The notes: generated by a model from the sequence alone, not told the origin. 64,000 nt of DNA from Lachnospiraceae bacterium (GCA_017938315.1 JAGBBV010000013.1:124001-188000); one strand, 5' to 3'; shown: positions 17,742-27,192, numbered from the stretch's first letter. Translations and numbers: made by a program.

Positions 17742-18866
17742 ATGGATTTACTGAAGCTGCGGGAGCAGATTGATGAAATTGATGCAAACATTGTAGAACT
17801 TTATGAGAAACGTATGGAAGTTTCTAAGAATGTGGCAAAGTATAAAATTGAAACAGGGAAAAAAGTTTTTGATAAGGCAAGGGAAGAAGAGAAAATCCGC
17901 AAGGTGAAATCCCTTACCCATAATGAGTTTAACAGTCACGGAATTGAAGAATTGTTTGAGCAGATTATGTCTATCAGCAGAAAACTGCAGTACCAAATGA
18001 TTGCAGAAAACGGTGGGTACAATAAACTTCCGTTTATCAAAGTGGATTCTTTGGAAACAGAAAAGGCAAGAGTCGTATTTCAAGGCGCGGAAGGAGCTTA
18101 TTCCCACGCAGCTATGTTAAAATATTTTGGTGATAAAGTAAACAGCTTCCATGTGGATACCTTTCGGGATGCCATGATTGCCATTGATGAGGGAAGAGCA
18201 GACTTTGCAGTGCTTCCTATTGAAAATTCAACAGCCGGAATAGTCAGCGAGATTTATGATCTTTTGGTGGAATTTGAAAATTATATTGTGGCAGAGCAGG
18301 TGATTAAAATAGAACATTGCCTGATGGCAGTGCCGGGAACCAAGATGGAAGATATCAAAACGGTATATTCCCACCCCCAGTCCCTGATGCAATCGGCAAG
18401 ATACTTAAATAATCATGCATGGCAGCAGGTGAGTATGCAGAATAATGCTTTCGCTGCAAAGAAGGTGGCGGATGATCAGGATAAATCGCAGGCGGCTATC
18501 GCAAGTGAGACGGCAGCAGATCTTTACGGACTGGAGGTATTGGAAAAGGGTGTCAATCAGTCCAGTAGCAATTCCACCAGATTTATTATTGTGACAAACC
18601 AGAAAATATTTATGGAAGATGCGAAGAAGGTCAGTATTTGTTTTGAAGTAGCCCATGAAAGCGGATCCCTTTATCACATGCTTTCCCATTTTATTTATAA
18701 CAATCTGAACATGAATAAGATTGAGAGCAGGCCCATTGAAGATAGAAACTGGGAATACCGTTTCTTCATTGACTTTGACGGAAATTTATCTGACAGTGCG
18801 GTGAAGAATGCCTTAAGAGGACTTAGGGAAGAAGCCAGAAACATGAAGATTTTGGGAAATTACTAA
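17742..18866 (+). CDS. pheA: Chorismate mutase / prephenate dehydratase
   Basis: A 374-residue P-protein with an N-terminal AroQ-type chorismate mutase (1 to about 90; LREQIDEIDANIVELYEKR), prephenate dehydratase (about 107-285) with the essential TRF motif at 279-281, and a C-terminal ACT domain (about 295-374) with the ESRP phenylalanine site at 328-331. It converts chorismate to phenylpyruvate and should be inhibited by phenylalanine. An AGAGG site precedes ATG 17742. It is followed 18 bp later by the DUF815 gene. Confidence 0.95.
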   Translation: MDLLKLREQIDEIDANIVELYEKRMEVSKNVAKYKIETGKKVFDKAREEEKIRKVKSLTHNEFNSHGIEELFEQIMSISRKLQYQMIAENGGYNKLPFIKVDSLETEKARVVFQGAEGAYSHAAMLKYFGDKVNSFHVDTFRDAMIAIDEGRADFAVLPIENSTAGIVSEIYDLLVEFENYIVAEQVIKIEHCLMAVPGTKMEDIKTVYSHPQSLMQSARYLNNHAWQQVSMQNNAFAAKKVADDQDKSQAAIASETAADLYGLEVLEKGVNQSSSNSTRFIIVTNQKIFMEDAKKVSICFEVAHESGSLYHMLSHFIYNNLNMNKIESRPIEDRNWEYRFFIDFDGNLSDSAVKNALRGLREEARNMKILGNY

Positions 18867-18884
18867 AGAACAGAGGATATGATT

Positions 18885-20180
18885 ATGAGAGAACAGGAAT
18901 TGATTGTATACAAAGATTTTGGAGAAGCCGGACAGATTTTATATGATATGGCTTTTTTGATGGAACATTATCAGGATGAATACTATAACATAGAAGATTT
19001 GGCAGGTCTTTTGTATGACTGTATTCACAGCCTTCTTGAAATGGCAGGGAATTATGGCTTTTACGGAAATCTCTGGCATTGTTATCTGACCAATCTTTTG
19101 GTGAATAACGAAAACAGTTACAGTCGTGCCTGTGAAATCCGTGGGGAAGTGGAAGGAACCATTAACAAAGCGGTATTGCATGATATTGTGATTTTTAAGG
19201 AATTTTATGATTATGATTTCACAGATATGGCAGCTAAGTTACATGTAGATTGTTTTTCGCTGATTGAAGACTATGAAAGCAGCGACAGCGAAAGCAAGGT
19301 ATACAATAGCCGAATCAGAGGAAGAATCTGTTCCCTTGCAGCGAAATTTACGCAGGATCATACACCGGAAGAGATGAAAGCGACACTTACAGAGTTTTAT
19401 AAAGAGTACGGTGTAGGAAAATTTGGTTTACATAAAGCGTTCCGCGTGGTGCATGATGAAAATGGTGTGCAGATTGTTCCCATTCAGAGAATTACCCATG
19501 CATACTTAGATGATTTGGTAGGCTATGAAATTCCTAAACGTAAATTAATCGAAAATACAGAAGCCTTTGTGGAGGGAAGAAGGGCAAATAACTGCCTGCT
19601 TTTCGGAGATGCAGGAACCGGGAAATCCTCCAGCATCAAAGGAATTGTAAATGAGTATTATGATAAGGGACTTCGTATTATAGAAATTTATAAGCACCAG
19701 TTCCAGGATTTAAATGAAGTTATTACACAAATTAAAAACAGAAATTACAAGTTTATCATCTATATGGATGACCTTAGTTTTGAAGACTTTGAAATTGAAT
19801 ATAAATATTTGAAAGCAGTGATTGAAGGCGGACTTGAGAAGAAGCCGGAAAACGTGCTGATTTATGCAACTTCCAACAGAAGACATTTAGTGAGAGAAAA
19901 ATTCAGTGACAAGCAGGATCGGGATGATGATTTACATACCAATGATACGGTACAGGAAAAATTGTCATTGGTGGCAAGATTCGGTGTGACCATTTTCTTT
20001 GCTGCACCGGATAAGAAGGAGTTCCAAAATATTGTAAAGGTACTTGCAGAGCGTTATCAGATCGAAATGCCGGAAGAGGAACTGCTTTTGGAAGCAAATA
20101 AATGGGAACTTGCCCACGGCGGACTCTCAGGCAGAACCGCCCAGCAGTTTATTGATTATCTTTTGGGAAAGAGGAACTAA
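18885..20180 (+). CDS. DUF815-family AAA+ ATPase
   Basis: A 431-residue protein. The C-terminal two thirds are a DUF815-type P-loop ATPase with Walker A GDAGTGKS at about 241-248, Walker B FIIYMDDLSF at about 290-298 and a sensor ATSNRRHLVREKF. The N-terminal ~190 residues are helical and acidic, without a recognisable domain. ATG 18885 is preferred to 18879 because the AGAGGA site needs that spacing. The family is widespread, but its substrate is unclear. It lies directly before ppx and ppk, with 1 bp to the ppx start, suggesting a link to polyphosphate or stress metabolism. Confidence 0.88.
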   Translation: MREQELIVYKDFGEAGQILYDMAFLMEHYQDEYYNIEDLAGLLYDCIHSLLEMAGNYGFYGNLWHCYLTNLLVNNENSYSRACEIRGEVEGTINKAVLHDIVIFKEFYDYDFTDMAAKLHVDCFSLIEDYESSDSESKVYNSRIRGRICSLAAKFTQDHTPEEMKATLTEFYKEYGVGKFGLHKAFRVVHDENGVQIVPIQRITHAYLDDLVGYEIPKRKLIENTEAFVEGRRANNCLLFGDAGTGKSSSIKGIVNEYYDKGLRIIEIYKHQFQDLNEVITQIKNRNYKFIIYMDDLSFEDFEIEYKYLKAVIEGGLEKKPENVLIYATSNRRHLVREKFSDKQDRDDDLHTNDTVQEKLSLVARFGVTIFFAAPDKKEFQNIVKVLAERYQIEMPEEELLLEANKWELAHGGLSGRTAQQFIDYLLGKRN

Positions 20181-20181
20181 T

Positions 20182-21726
20182 ATGGCAGTAAAAACCTTTG
20201 CGGCGATTGATGTAGGCTCCTATGAGCTTTCCATGAAAATATTTGAAGTGGCTAAGAACCATGGAATGAAAGAGATAGACCATATCCGATACAGTATTGA
20301 TATGGGAACCGAAAGCTATACTACCGGAAAACTAAGTTATGACCGTGTAGAGGAACTTTGCCGTATTTTGCGTGAGTTTGCAGATATTATGAAGACTTAT
20401 CAGGTATCTGATTACGTGGCGTACGGAACCAGTGCTATTAGGGAGACTGAAAATACAGGAATCTTGTTAGACCAGATTCGTCAGCGTACCGGTATTAAAA
20501 TAGGCATTTTAAGTAATTCGGAGCAGCGCTTTTTGGATTATAAATCAATCGCATTTCAGGGAGAAGGCTTCCAGAAGATTATCGAAAACGGAACAGCCAT
20601 TGTAGATATCGGTGGCGGTAGTATTCAGGTGTCTTTGTTTGATAAAGATACCCTTGTTTCCACCCAGAATATGAAGCTTGGTGTGCTTCGTCTGAGAGAG
20701 AGACTTACACATTTAGATGCCAGTTTTTCCCATTATGAAGAATTGTTAACAGAGCTTGTTGACTCCCAGCTTGTAGTTTATAAGAAACTGTATTTGCGGG
20801 ACAGAGAAATTAAAAATATTATCGTTGTAGATGACTATATTTCCACTTTGGTTAGAAAGAAAAGTATTAATCAAGGGAAAAGTGGCTATGCAGGCAAGGA
20901 ATTGTTTAAAGATTTTCTAAAAGCATACGAAACAAAGAGTATTTCAGAACTTTCCAAAGCATGGGATATGCCGGAAGAAAACATGTATTTGCTTTATATC
21001 TCATTAGTTATGATGAAGCGGATTATGGAAACCATGGGTGCGGAGCTTATTTGGGCACCGGGCGTAACTTTAAGCGACGGTATTGCATATGAGTATGCAG
21101 AGAAGAATAAAATGATAGCATCTGCCCACGACTTTGAGCAGGATATTATTGCTTGTGCACACAGCATCAGCAAAAGATATCAGGGAAGTAAAAAGCGCAG
21201 TGAAACACTGGAACAGATTGCACTTACAATTTTCGATAGTATGAAAAAAATACATGGTCTCGGAAAGAGGGAAAGGCTTCTCTTACAGATATCCACTATT
21301 TTACATGACTGCGGAAAATATGTCAGCATGGCAAATTTAGGGGAATGCTCTTATAGTATTATCATGGCAACGGAAATCATCGGGCTTTCCCATATGGAGC
21401 GTGAAATAGTAGCCAATGTTGTAAAGTACAATCATTTGGATTTTGCATATTATGAAGAAATGAGCCGTTACAGCATGATGGATAGAGAGGCTTATTTAAA
21501 GACCGCAAAGCTTACGGCAATCTTAAGGCTGGCAAACGGTCTTGACAGAAGTCATAAGCAGAAATTTAAAAACTTTAAAACATCCCTTAAGGATAATCAG
21601 CTGGTGATTACTGTGGATACCAATGAAGACATTACTCTTGAGAGAGGATTGTTTGGTGCAAGGGCAGAGTTTTTTGAAGAAGTTTACAGTATCAGACCCA
21701 TCATCAGACAAAAAAGGACGATTTAG
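20182..21726 (+). CDS. ppx: Exopolyphosphatase / Ppx-GppA family with HD domain
   Basis: A 514-residue ASKHA-fold phosphatase. AAIDVGSYELSMKI near the N-terminus is the phosphate-1 loop, and GTAIVDIGGGSIQVS the phosphate-2 loop. The C-terminal ~200 residues form an HD domain (ILHDCGKY) as in long Ppx proteins. It should hydrolyse polyphosphate ends, or pppGpp, or both. The ATG at 20182 follows GAGG and lies 1 bp after the preceding stop; the open frame further upstream lies inside that gene. It pairs with ppk, giving synthesis and breakdown in one operon. Confidence 0.92.
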   Translation: MAVKTFAAIDVGSYELSMKIFEVAKNHGMKEIDHIRYSIDMGTESYTTGKLSYDRVEELCRILREFADIMKTYQVSDYVAYGTSAIRETENTGILLDQIRQRTGIKIGILSNSEQRFLDYKSIAFQGEGFQKIIENGTAIVDIGGGSIQVSLFDKDTLVSTQNMKLGVLRLRERLTHLDASFSHYEELLTELVDSQLVVYKKLYLRDREIKNIIVVDDYISTLVRKKSINQGKSGYAGKELFKDFLKAYETKSISELSKAWDMPEENMYLLYISLVMMKRIMETMGAELIWAPGVTLSDGIAYEYAEKNKMIASAHDFEQDIIACAHSISKRYQGSKKRSETLEQIALTIFDSMKKIHGLGKRERLLLQISTILHDCGKYVSMANLGECSYSIIMATEIIGLSHMEREIVANVVKYNHLDFAYYEEMSRYSMMDREAYLKTAKLTAILRLANGLDRSHKQKFKNFKTSLKDNQLVITVDTNEDITLERGLFGARAEFFEEVYSIRPIIRQKRTI

Positions 21727-21764
21727 CTGAGAAACAAACAGCATATATCGCACGGAGGTAAAGA

Positions 21765-23894
21765 ATGAGCAAAGGCAACTATACAGATGCAAGCAATTAC
21801 AGCAACAGAGAATTAAGTTGGATATTGTTTGATAAGAGGGTATTAAGCGAGGCAAAGGATAAACAGAATCCGCTTTTCGAGAGATTGAAGTTTTTGAGCA
21901 TTACAGCATCTAATCTGGATGAATTCTTTATGGTAAGAGTGGCATCCTTAAAAGATATGGTAAATGCCGGATATGAAAAGCCTGACATTGCAGGGATGAC
22001 GCCAAAAAAACAGTTAAAAGAAGTAAATGCGGCGACCCATGAACTGGTAGAGCAGCAGTATCATGTTTACAACCGATCTCTCCTTCCGCTTCTTAAGCAG
22101 AATGGACTACGGGTAATTGAAAAACATGAAGATTTGTCAAAAGAGGAAGCTGCATTTGTGGATAAATTTTATGAGGAAAATGTATATCCTGTTTTGACAC
22201 CAATGGCAGTGGATTCTTCAAGACCTTTTCCATTGATTCGGAATAAAACTTTAAATATCGGAGCACTCGTAACAAAGAAAGGTGGCGAAGGAGAGCAGGA
22301 ATTTGCCACGGTACAGGTACCCGGTGTGCTTCCAAGAATCGTGCAATTGCCGGCGGAAAATGAGAAGGAAAAAGCAGTCATCTTACTGGAAGAAGTGATT
22401 GAGCGAAACATACATAAACTGTTTCTAAACTATGATATCGTATGTGCTTATCCTTTCAGAATTATGCGAAATGCCGATTTTGCCATTGAAGAAGACGAAG
22501 CGGAAGACTTACTGAAGGAAATTGAAAAACAGCTCAAGAAAAGACAGTGGGGAGAAGCAATCCGTTTGGAGGTTGCCCAGGGAATTGATAAGAGATTACT
22601 TTCTATTATTAAGAAAGAACTTTCGATCGGTGAAGAAGATATCTATCATATTGATGGTCCTCTTGATTTGACATTCCTTATGAAGATGTACGGACTTCCG
22701 GGATTTGACCATTTGAAAGAAAAGAGCTATGCAGGACCGCAGCCGGTGGCAGCACTTCCTGAAGGCTGTGATATTTTTGAGCAGATTAGAAATGGGGATA
22801 TTCTACTTCATCATCCCTATGAAAGTTTTATGCCCATTGTTGAGTTTATCAGGCAGGCGGCAAAGGATGAAAATGTACTTGCCATTAAGCAGACATTATA
22901 TCGTGTCAGCGGTAATTCCCCGATTATTGCAGCACTTGCACAGGCAGCGGAAAATGGGAAGCAGGTTTCCGTTTTGGTAGAGCTTAAGGCGCGATTTGAT
23001 GAAGAAAACAATATCGTATGGGCAAAGAAACTGGAGCAGGCAGGCTGCCATGTTATTTATGGTCTGGTGGGACTGAAAACCCATAGTAAGATTACTTTGG
23101 TGGTAAGAAGAGAGGAAGACGGTATCCGCAGATATGTACATTTGGGAACCGGAAACTATAATGACGCTACTGCAAAACTTTATACGGATGTGGGTCTTCT
23201 TACCTGTGCACCGTCCATCGGTGAGGACGCAACGGCAGTCTTTAACATGCTTTCCGGTTATTCTGAGCCTCTGTCATGGAATAAGTTGGCACTTGCCCCT
23301 CTATGGCTCAAGGATAGATTTCTATACCTGATTAACAGGGAAAAAGAAAATGCCATGGCAGGACGGGGCGGACATATTATTGCCAAGATTAACAGTCTGT
23401 GTGATAAGGATGTGATAGAAGCACTTTATGAAGCGGCGGCAGAGGGAGTAAAAATTGAACTCATTATCCGTGGTATTTGCTCCCTAAAAACAGGACTGCC
23501 CGGTATCGGGGACAATATTACGGTGCGTTCCATTGTAGGTAACTTCTTGGAACACAGCAGAATCTTTTATTTTGCAAATGACGGCAAACCGGAATATTAT
23601 TGTGCAAGTTCCGACTGGATGCCCAGGAATTTGGAACGCCGTGTGGAAATTATGTTCCCCATAGAAAAACCGGAGCTTAGAGAAAAATTAATGCACATAT
23701 TATCTACGCAGCTTAGAGATACTGTTAAGGCACATATTTTAAAGCCTGACGGCACTTATGAAAAAGTAGATAAGAGAGGAAAGGGAACCTTTATTGCCCA
23801 GAAAGCATTTTGCGAGGAAGCGGTAAAGGCAGCAAAGGAAAACGTGGAAGTAGTTAATAACAGAGTTTTCATTCCCAAAACACATCATGAATAA
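21765..23894 (+). CDS. ppk: Polyphosphate kinase 1
   Basis: A 709-residue PPK1 that reversibly makes polyphosphate from ATP. The N-terminal domain begins YSNRELSWILFDKRVL; the catalytic phospholipase-D-like part has LKTHSKITLV with His440, the expected phosphorylated His, and YVHLGTGNYND. The length is normal for the family. The start ATG 21765 follows an ACGGAGG site. It overlaps the maf gene by 8 bp. Confidence 0.97.
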   Translation: MSKGNYTDASNYSNRELSWILFDKRVLSEAKDKQNPLFERLKFLSITASNLDEFFMVRVASLKDMVNAGYEKPDIAGMTPKKQLKEVNAATHELVEQQYHVYNRSLLPLLKQNGLRVIEKHEDLSKEEAAFVDKFYEENVYPVLTPMAVDSSRPFPLIRNKTLNIGALVTKKGGEGEQEFATVQVPGVLPRIVQLPAENEKEKAVILLEEVIERNIHKLFLNYDIVCAYPFRIMRNADFAIEEDEAEDLLKEIEKQLKKRQWGEAIRLEVAQGIDKRLLSIIKKELSIGEEDIYHIDGPLDLTFLMKMYGLPGFDHLKEKSYAGPQPVAALPEGCDIFEQIRNGDILLHHPYESFMPIVEFIRQAAKDENVLAIKQTLYRVSGNSPIIAALAQAAENGKQVSVLVELKARFDEENNIVWAKKLEQAGCHVIYGLVGLKTHSKITLVVRREEDGIRRYVHLGTGNYNDATAKLYTDVGLLTCAPSIGEDATAVFNMLSGYSEPLSWNKLALAPLWLKDRFLYLINREKENAMAGRGGHIIAKINSLCDKDVIEALYEAAAEGVKIELIIRGICSLKTGLPGIGDNITVRSIVGNFLEHSRIFYFANDGKPEYYCASSDWMPRNLERRVEIMFPIEKPELREKLMHILSTQLRDTVKAHILKPDGTYEKVDKRGKGTFIAQKAFCEEAVKAAKENVEVVNNRVFIPKTHHE

Positions 23895-24519
23895 TTTTAC
23901 AAAGAAAATTATTTTGGCAAGTGCATCTCCCAGAAGAAAAGAATTGTTATCTCAAATTGGTGTTAAATTTGAGATTATAGTCAGCGATGCTGAAGAGATT
24001 ACCGAAGCAAGTGAGCCTTCGCAGGTGGTAATGGACTTGTCAAAATTAAAGGCAACCGATATTTTTATAAAATTGACAGAGGAAGAAAAAAGACAATCAC
24101 TGGTAATCGGTGCAGATACGGTAGTATCTCTTGAGGGACAGATTATGGGGAAACCCGGAAACGCGGAAAATGCAGTTAGGATGCTTTCCTCCCTGCAGGG
24201 GAAAACCCATCAGGTATATACAGGGGTGACACTTGTGTATTGGGAAGAAGCTTCTGATATGTGCCGGTGCCAGTCATTTTTTGAGAAGACAGATGTTACT
24301 TTATATCCCATGACAGAGGATGAGATTAAGGTTTATGTGACGACAGGAGAGCCCATGGACAAAGCAGGTGGATATGCCATTCAAGGGAAATGTGCTATTC
24401 ATGTAAAAGAAATTTGCGGTGATTACAGCAATGTGGTGGGGCTTCCCATTGGAAGATTATATCAGGAAATGAAAAACACTTTTTCGGGATTTGAAATTTG
24501 GGAGGATACAAAAGAATGA
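23887..24519 (+). CDS. maf: Maf-family nucleotide pyrophosphatase
   Basis: A 210-residue Maf protein, an NTP pyrophosphatase that cleans modified or non-canonical nucleotides and is linked to septum arrest in Bacillus. LASASPRRKELL at the N-terminus, IGADTVV and KAGGYAIQGKCA are typical. It starts inside the ppk 3' end and ends with an ATGA overlap with the HAD gene, so it is translationally coupled on both sides. Confidence 0.94.
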   Translation: MNNFTKKIILASASPRRKELLSQIGVKFEIIVSDAEEITEASEPSQVVMDLSKLKATDIFIKLTEEEKRQSLVIGADTVVSLEGQIMGKPGNAENAVRMLSSLQGKTHQVYTGVTLVYWEEASDMCRCQSFFEKTDVTLYPMTEDEIKVYVTTGEPMDKAGGYAIQGKCAIHVKEICGDYSNVVGLPIGRLYQEMKNTFSGFEIWEDTKE

Positions 24520-25316
24520 TTCGATTAATAGCATCGGACATTGATGGTACGCTGATTAAGGATTCAACGCCGGATATGTATCCCGAAATGTTTCAGATAA
24601 TCCGCGAGTTAAAGGAAAAAGGAATTGTATTTTGCGCTGCAAGTGGCAGACAATATGCAAGCGTCCGCAGAGTTTTTCATGAAGTGGCAGATGATATTGC
24701 CTATATTGTGGAGAATGGTGCCCATATCAGATATCAGGGAAAAGATATTTCAATTACGCCTATGAGGCGGGAACATGTGGAAGGCATTATGGCTATGCTT
24801 CGTCCCTATTATGGGGAGTGCGAAACTGTCATTTCTACGGCGAAAGGAAGTCTTATTGAGAGCAAAAATCAGGAATTCCTTGATCTGCTTACCTACGGCT
24901 ACCGCAATTCTTTCAGGCAGGTAGAAGATGTTCTGGCAGAGGATGAGGAAATCATTAAAATTGCCATTTATCATAAGGGAAGTATCCGTGAGCTTGGAGA
25001 AAATACACTGATTCCCGCATGGAAGGATAAAGTGAAAGCCTGCATGGCAGGAGATGAATGGGTGGATTTTATGGATGCCTCTGTAGATAAAGGAAATGCA
25101 TTAAAGGTTCTGCAGAACTATTTGGGGATTGATAAGTCCCAGACCATGGCATTTGGTGATAACAATAATGATATCGGTATGATGCTTGCTGCAGGCGAAA
25201 GTTATGCGGTTGAGAATGCAGTGGAAGAGGTAAAACGGGCAGCCGGAAACATTTGCCCCGGATATGAGGACAAAGGCGTATATCATATCATTAAAAAAAT
25301 GCTGGAAACATATTGA
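24516..25316 (+). CDS. Cof-type HAD phosphatase
   Basis: A 266-residue HAD hydrolase of the Cof/YidA type, acting on sugar phosphates or similar small molecules. Motif I is ASDIDGTLI near residues 6-14, motif II is ASGRQ, and motif IV is FGDNNNDIGM. The cap is of the C2 type. ATG 24516 lies 10 bases after GGAGG; the overlap with maf is ATGA. Confidence 0.92.
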   Translation: MIRLIASDIDGTLIKDSTPDMYPEMFQIIRELKEKGIVFCAASGRQYASVRRVFHEVADDIAYIVENGAHIRYQGKDISITPMRREHVEGIMAMLRPYYGECETVISTAKGSLIESKNQEFLDLLTYGYRNSFRQVEDVLAEDEEIIKIAIYHKGSIRELGENTLIPAWKDKVKACMAGDEWVDFMDASVDKGNALKVLQNYLGIDKSQTMAFGDNNNDIGMMLAAGESYAVENAVEEVKRAAGNICPGYEDKGVYHIIKKMLETY

Positions 25317-25390
25317 CGAGAGCGTGTGTTTCATGCAATATGAAGGTAGAAGATATCAGCACGATTCAATTTGTAAGGAGGATTTTTGGC

Positions 25391-25657
25391 ATGCATGAAT
25401 TTGACGATGCTGTATTAAAATGTTTTTTGGAAAATCAGGGACAGTTATTCCCGGAAGGAGACGTAGTATCCAATTTAGAAGAAGCTGAAAGCTTTTTGGA
25501 AGAATGTTTTGCAGTAGTAGTAAATTCCGTAGATGAAGTATGGGAATACTTTGAAGAAGAAGGCATTGATATGGATGGTGCCGAAGGCGATGAAATTCTG
25601 GAAGCTGATGAAGTCTTTGATATCGGTGATGGAAGATATTTAATAGTGGAAGGATAA
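25391..25657 (+). CDS. Small acidic protein of unknown function
   Basis: An 88-residue, very acidic protein (MHEFDDAVLKCF at the start, ILEADEVFDIGDGRYLIVEG at the end). The middle is an amphipathic helical stretch rich in Glu and Asp. The ATG at 25391 follows a TAAGGAGG site by about 11 bases; further upstream codons in the frame lack a site. I do not recognise a characterised family. It lies 74 bp after the HAD gene and ends before a terminator, so it may be the last gene of that operon. Confidence 0.7.
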   Translation: MHEFDDAVLKCFLENQGQLFPEGDVVSNLEEAESFLEECFAVVVNSVDEVWEYFEEEGIDMDGAEGDEILEADEVFDIGDGRYLIVEG

Positions 25658-25677
25658 GAGAAATATTAAAGAAAAAT

Positions 25678-25712
25678 AAAACCGGCAAACAACTCCGTCT
25701 GCCGGTTTTTAT
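25678..25712. terminator. Terminator between convergent small genes
   Basis: AAACCGGCA at 25678-25686 pairs exactly with 25700-25708, followed by TTTTTAT. The preceding A run provides a U tract on the minus strand as well. Confidence 0.8.
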
Positions 25713-25718
25713 AATTGT

Positions 25719-25871
25719 TTACTGTCCGCCTTCTCCGCCGGGACCATCTTTGCGGGGGACTTCATCCGGAATAATATCCTGCGGAAGATCTTCTTTGGGG
25801 ATATTTCCATCATCATATATGTTGGCAGGCTCCTGACCGCCGGGAGTAGTAGTGATTTTATCTTTTTCCAT
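25719..25871 (-). CDS. Short proline/glycine-rich hypothetical protein
   Basis: A 50-residue reading frame rich in Pro, Asp, Glu and Gly (ending VPRKDGPGGEGGQ), with no hydrophobic core, so it is probably disordered. An AAGGATGG stretch before ATG 25871 could serve as ribosome site, and a terminator follows it. Conservation cannot be judged here, so it may or may not be a real gene. Confidence 0.45.
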   Translation of the reverse strand: MEKDKITTTPGGQEPANIYDDGNIPKEDLPQDIIPDEVPRKDGPGGEGGQ

Positions 25872-25931
25872 ATTACACCATCCTTTCATCGCTAGGATGT
25901 GCAAAATAATTGATTTTATGCAGGAGGTACC

Positions 25932-26138
25932 ATGTTATTCAAAAAAAAGAAATTAACATATGATAAAGACAATAAGAAACCTGTCATAAAATGCAGTATA
26001 TGTAACGGAGAGCAGGTGGCAGGATTTAAAGATATCAGAACAGGTGAGTTTGAAGAGGTGATGCTAATCCGCAATGAAAAGGATTTGGCACAGTTTAAGG
26101 AAATGTATGGAATTGAAAGTGTGACAAAAGAGTATTAG
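25932..26138 (+). CDS. Small conserved hypothetical protein
   Basis: A 68-residue protein starting with a Lys-rich MLFKKKKLTYD and containing KCSICNGEQVAGFKDIRTG, then FEEVMLIRNEKDLAQF. Two Cys in a CSIC arrangement suggest half of a metal site or a redox pair. A strong CAGGAGG site precedes ATG 25932. It is 15 bp before the cyclase gene. It resembles a small Lachnospiraceae family, sometimes carrying a doubtful aspartate dehydrogenase name; nothing in 68 residues supports such an enzyme. Confidence 0.72.
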   Translation: MLFKKKKLTYDKDNKKPVIKCSICNGEQVAGFKDIRTGEFEEVMLIRNEKDLAQFKEMYGIESVTKEY

Positions 26139-26153
26139 GAAGGGGTGTAAAAA

Positions 26154-26756
26154 ATGAAAATATATGATATTTCCCAAGAAGTATTTGATTGCAAGGTATA
26201 TCCGGGAGATCCAAAACCGCAAAAAGAAATACTTGGTAAAATTTCCAAAGGGGATATTTGTAATCTGACAGCATTTCAGATGTGTGCCCATAATGGAACA
26301 CATGTAGATGCACCCTATCATTTTTTAGAAGAAGGTAAAACCATTGATGAAATTGAGTTAAAGAAAGTGGTGGGAATGGCTTATGTGATAAAACATGATG
26401 GCGTTGTCACAGCAGAGGATGCCACCAAAATTTTAAACAGAGCAAAGCAGGCAAACCCATCTTCTGCAAAGAGAATAATAATAAAAGGGAATGCTGAAGT
26501 TTCAGAGGAAGCGGCAGCAGTATTTGCAGATGCTGGAATTTTTCTTTTGGGAAATGAATCCCAGACGGTAGGGACGGAAAATGCCCCTATGAAAGTGCAT
26601 CTAAAGCTGCTTGGCGAGGAAGTGATACTTTTGGAAGGAATCCGTTTGTCAGAGGTGCCGGAGGGCGTATATTTATTAAATGCGGCACCACTTAATTTGG
26701 GTGGAGCAGACGGAGCACCGTGCAGGGCAATACTGATTGATATGGAAGAGGCATAA
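26154..26756 (+). CDS. Cyclase-family metal hydrolase (kynurenine formamidase fold)
   Basis: A 200-residue protein of the cyclase/KynB-like family. The metal motif HNGTHVDAPYHF (46-57) supplies His46, His50 and Asp52; the N-terminal IYDISQEV and the C-terminal ILIDMEE strands fit the fold. The family hydrolyses amides or lactones; N-formylkynurenine is one substrate, but no tryptophan-degradation genes are nearby, so the substrate is open. An AGGAAGGGG-like site precedes ATG 26154. Confidence 0.85.
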   Translation: MKIYDISQEVFDCKVYPGDPKPQKEILGKISKGDICNLTAFQMCAHNGTHVDAPYHFLEEGKTIDEIELKKVVGMAYVIKHDGVVTAEDATKILNRAKQANPSSAKRIIIKGNAEVSEEAAAVFADAGIFLLGNESQTVGTENAPMKVHLKLLGEEVILLEGIRLSEVPEGVYLLNAAPLNLGGADGAPCRAILIDMEEA

Positions 26757-26788
26757 TCTACTCAAAAAATAATTAGTTTTTTCATAAA

Positions 26789-26818
26789 TTATACTTGCAA
26801 TCTTTTGCTACATATAAT
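26789..26818 (+). promoter_or_regulatory. Likely tRNA promoter
   Basis: TATAAT at 26813-26818 lies 44 bp before the tRNA. A weak TTATAC (26789-26794) sits 18 bp upstream of it as a possible -35 box. Confidence 0.4.
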
Positions 26819-26862
26819 AAAATAATCAAGTGCGATACGAAAAGTAACGTACATGAATAAAT

Positions 26863-26934
26863 GGCTCGTTGGTCAAGCGGTCAAGACGCCGCCCTCTCAC
26901 GGCGGAAACAGGGGTTCGATTCCCCTACGAGCTG
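26863..26934 (+). tRNA. tRNA-Glu (CTC anticodon)
   Basis: Acceptor strands GGCTCGT (26863-26869) and ACGAGCT (26927-26933) pair, with a G-U at the first position. The D arm, an anticodon stem CCGCC/GGCGG with loop CTCTCAC (anticodon CTC, reading GAG), and a T arm AGGGG-TTCGATT-CCCCT follow. The CCA end is not encoded. An apparent open frame starting at ATG 26861 runs through this tRNA and is not a gene. Confidence 0.95.
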
Positions 26935-26977
26935 CGCGAAGGCAATTCGAATTGTGAACAGCCCAACCCTGAAGAAG

Positions 26978-27015
26978 TCCTTAAACCTTAATTGTAAGGT
27001 GTTAAGGATTTTTTT
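26978..27015 (+). terminator. Terminator after tRNA-Glu
   Basis: TCCTTAAACCTTA at 26978-26990 pairs with TAAGGTGTTAAGGA at 26995-27008 with one bulge, followed by seven Ts. Confidence 0.85.
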
Positions 27016-27090
27016 GTGCATTTTGTCTCTTACAATAACATTATTATTATGCTATTCTCTTTTATATCTTTATCACATTATTTATCTTTT

Positions 27091-27128
27091 ATTCAATGGT
27101 CGTATCGACCGTAGCGTGGCTACTGAAT
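27091..27128. repeat. Tandem short hairpins flanked by ATTCA/TGAAT
   Basis: GGTCG-TAT-CGACC (27098-27110) is followed directly by GTAGC-GTG-GCTAC (27111-27123), and the pair is enclosed by ATTCA (27091) and TGAAT (27124). It forms a compact cruciform-like structure in an otherwise AT-rich gap. The rest of 26935-27192 holds only the tRNA terminator and no gene I can support. Confidence 0.5.
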
Positions 27129-27192
27129 TCCGGTTGTATAAATGAATAAGCGGGGTGATGCGTATGAATGTTTGAATGTAACTATAATTTAA

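Noticed and set aside
26861-27145. A 94-codon open frame starting at ATG 26861
   Set aside because: It runs through tRNA-Glu and its terminator and has no ribosome site.
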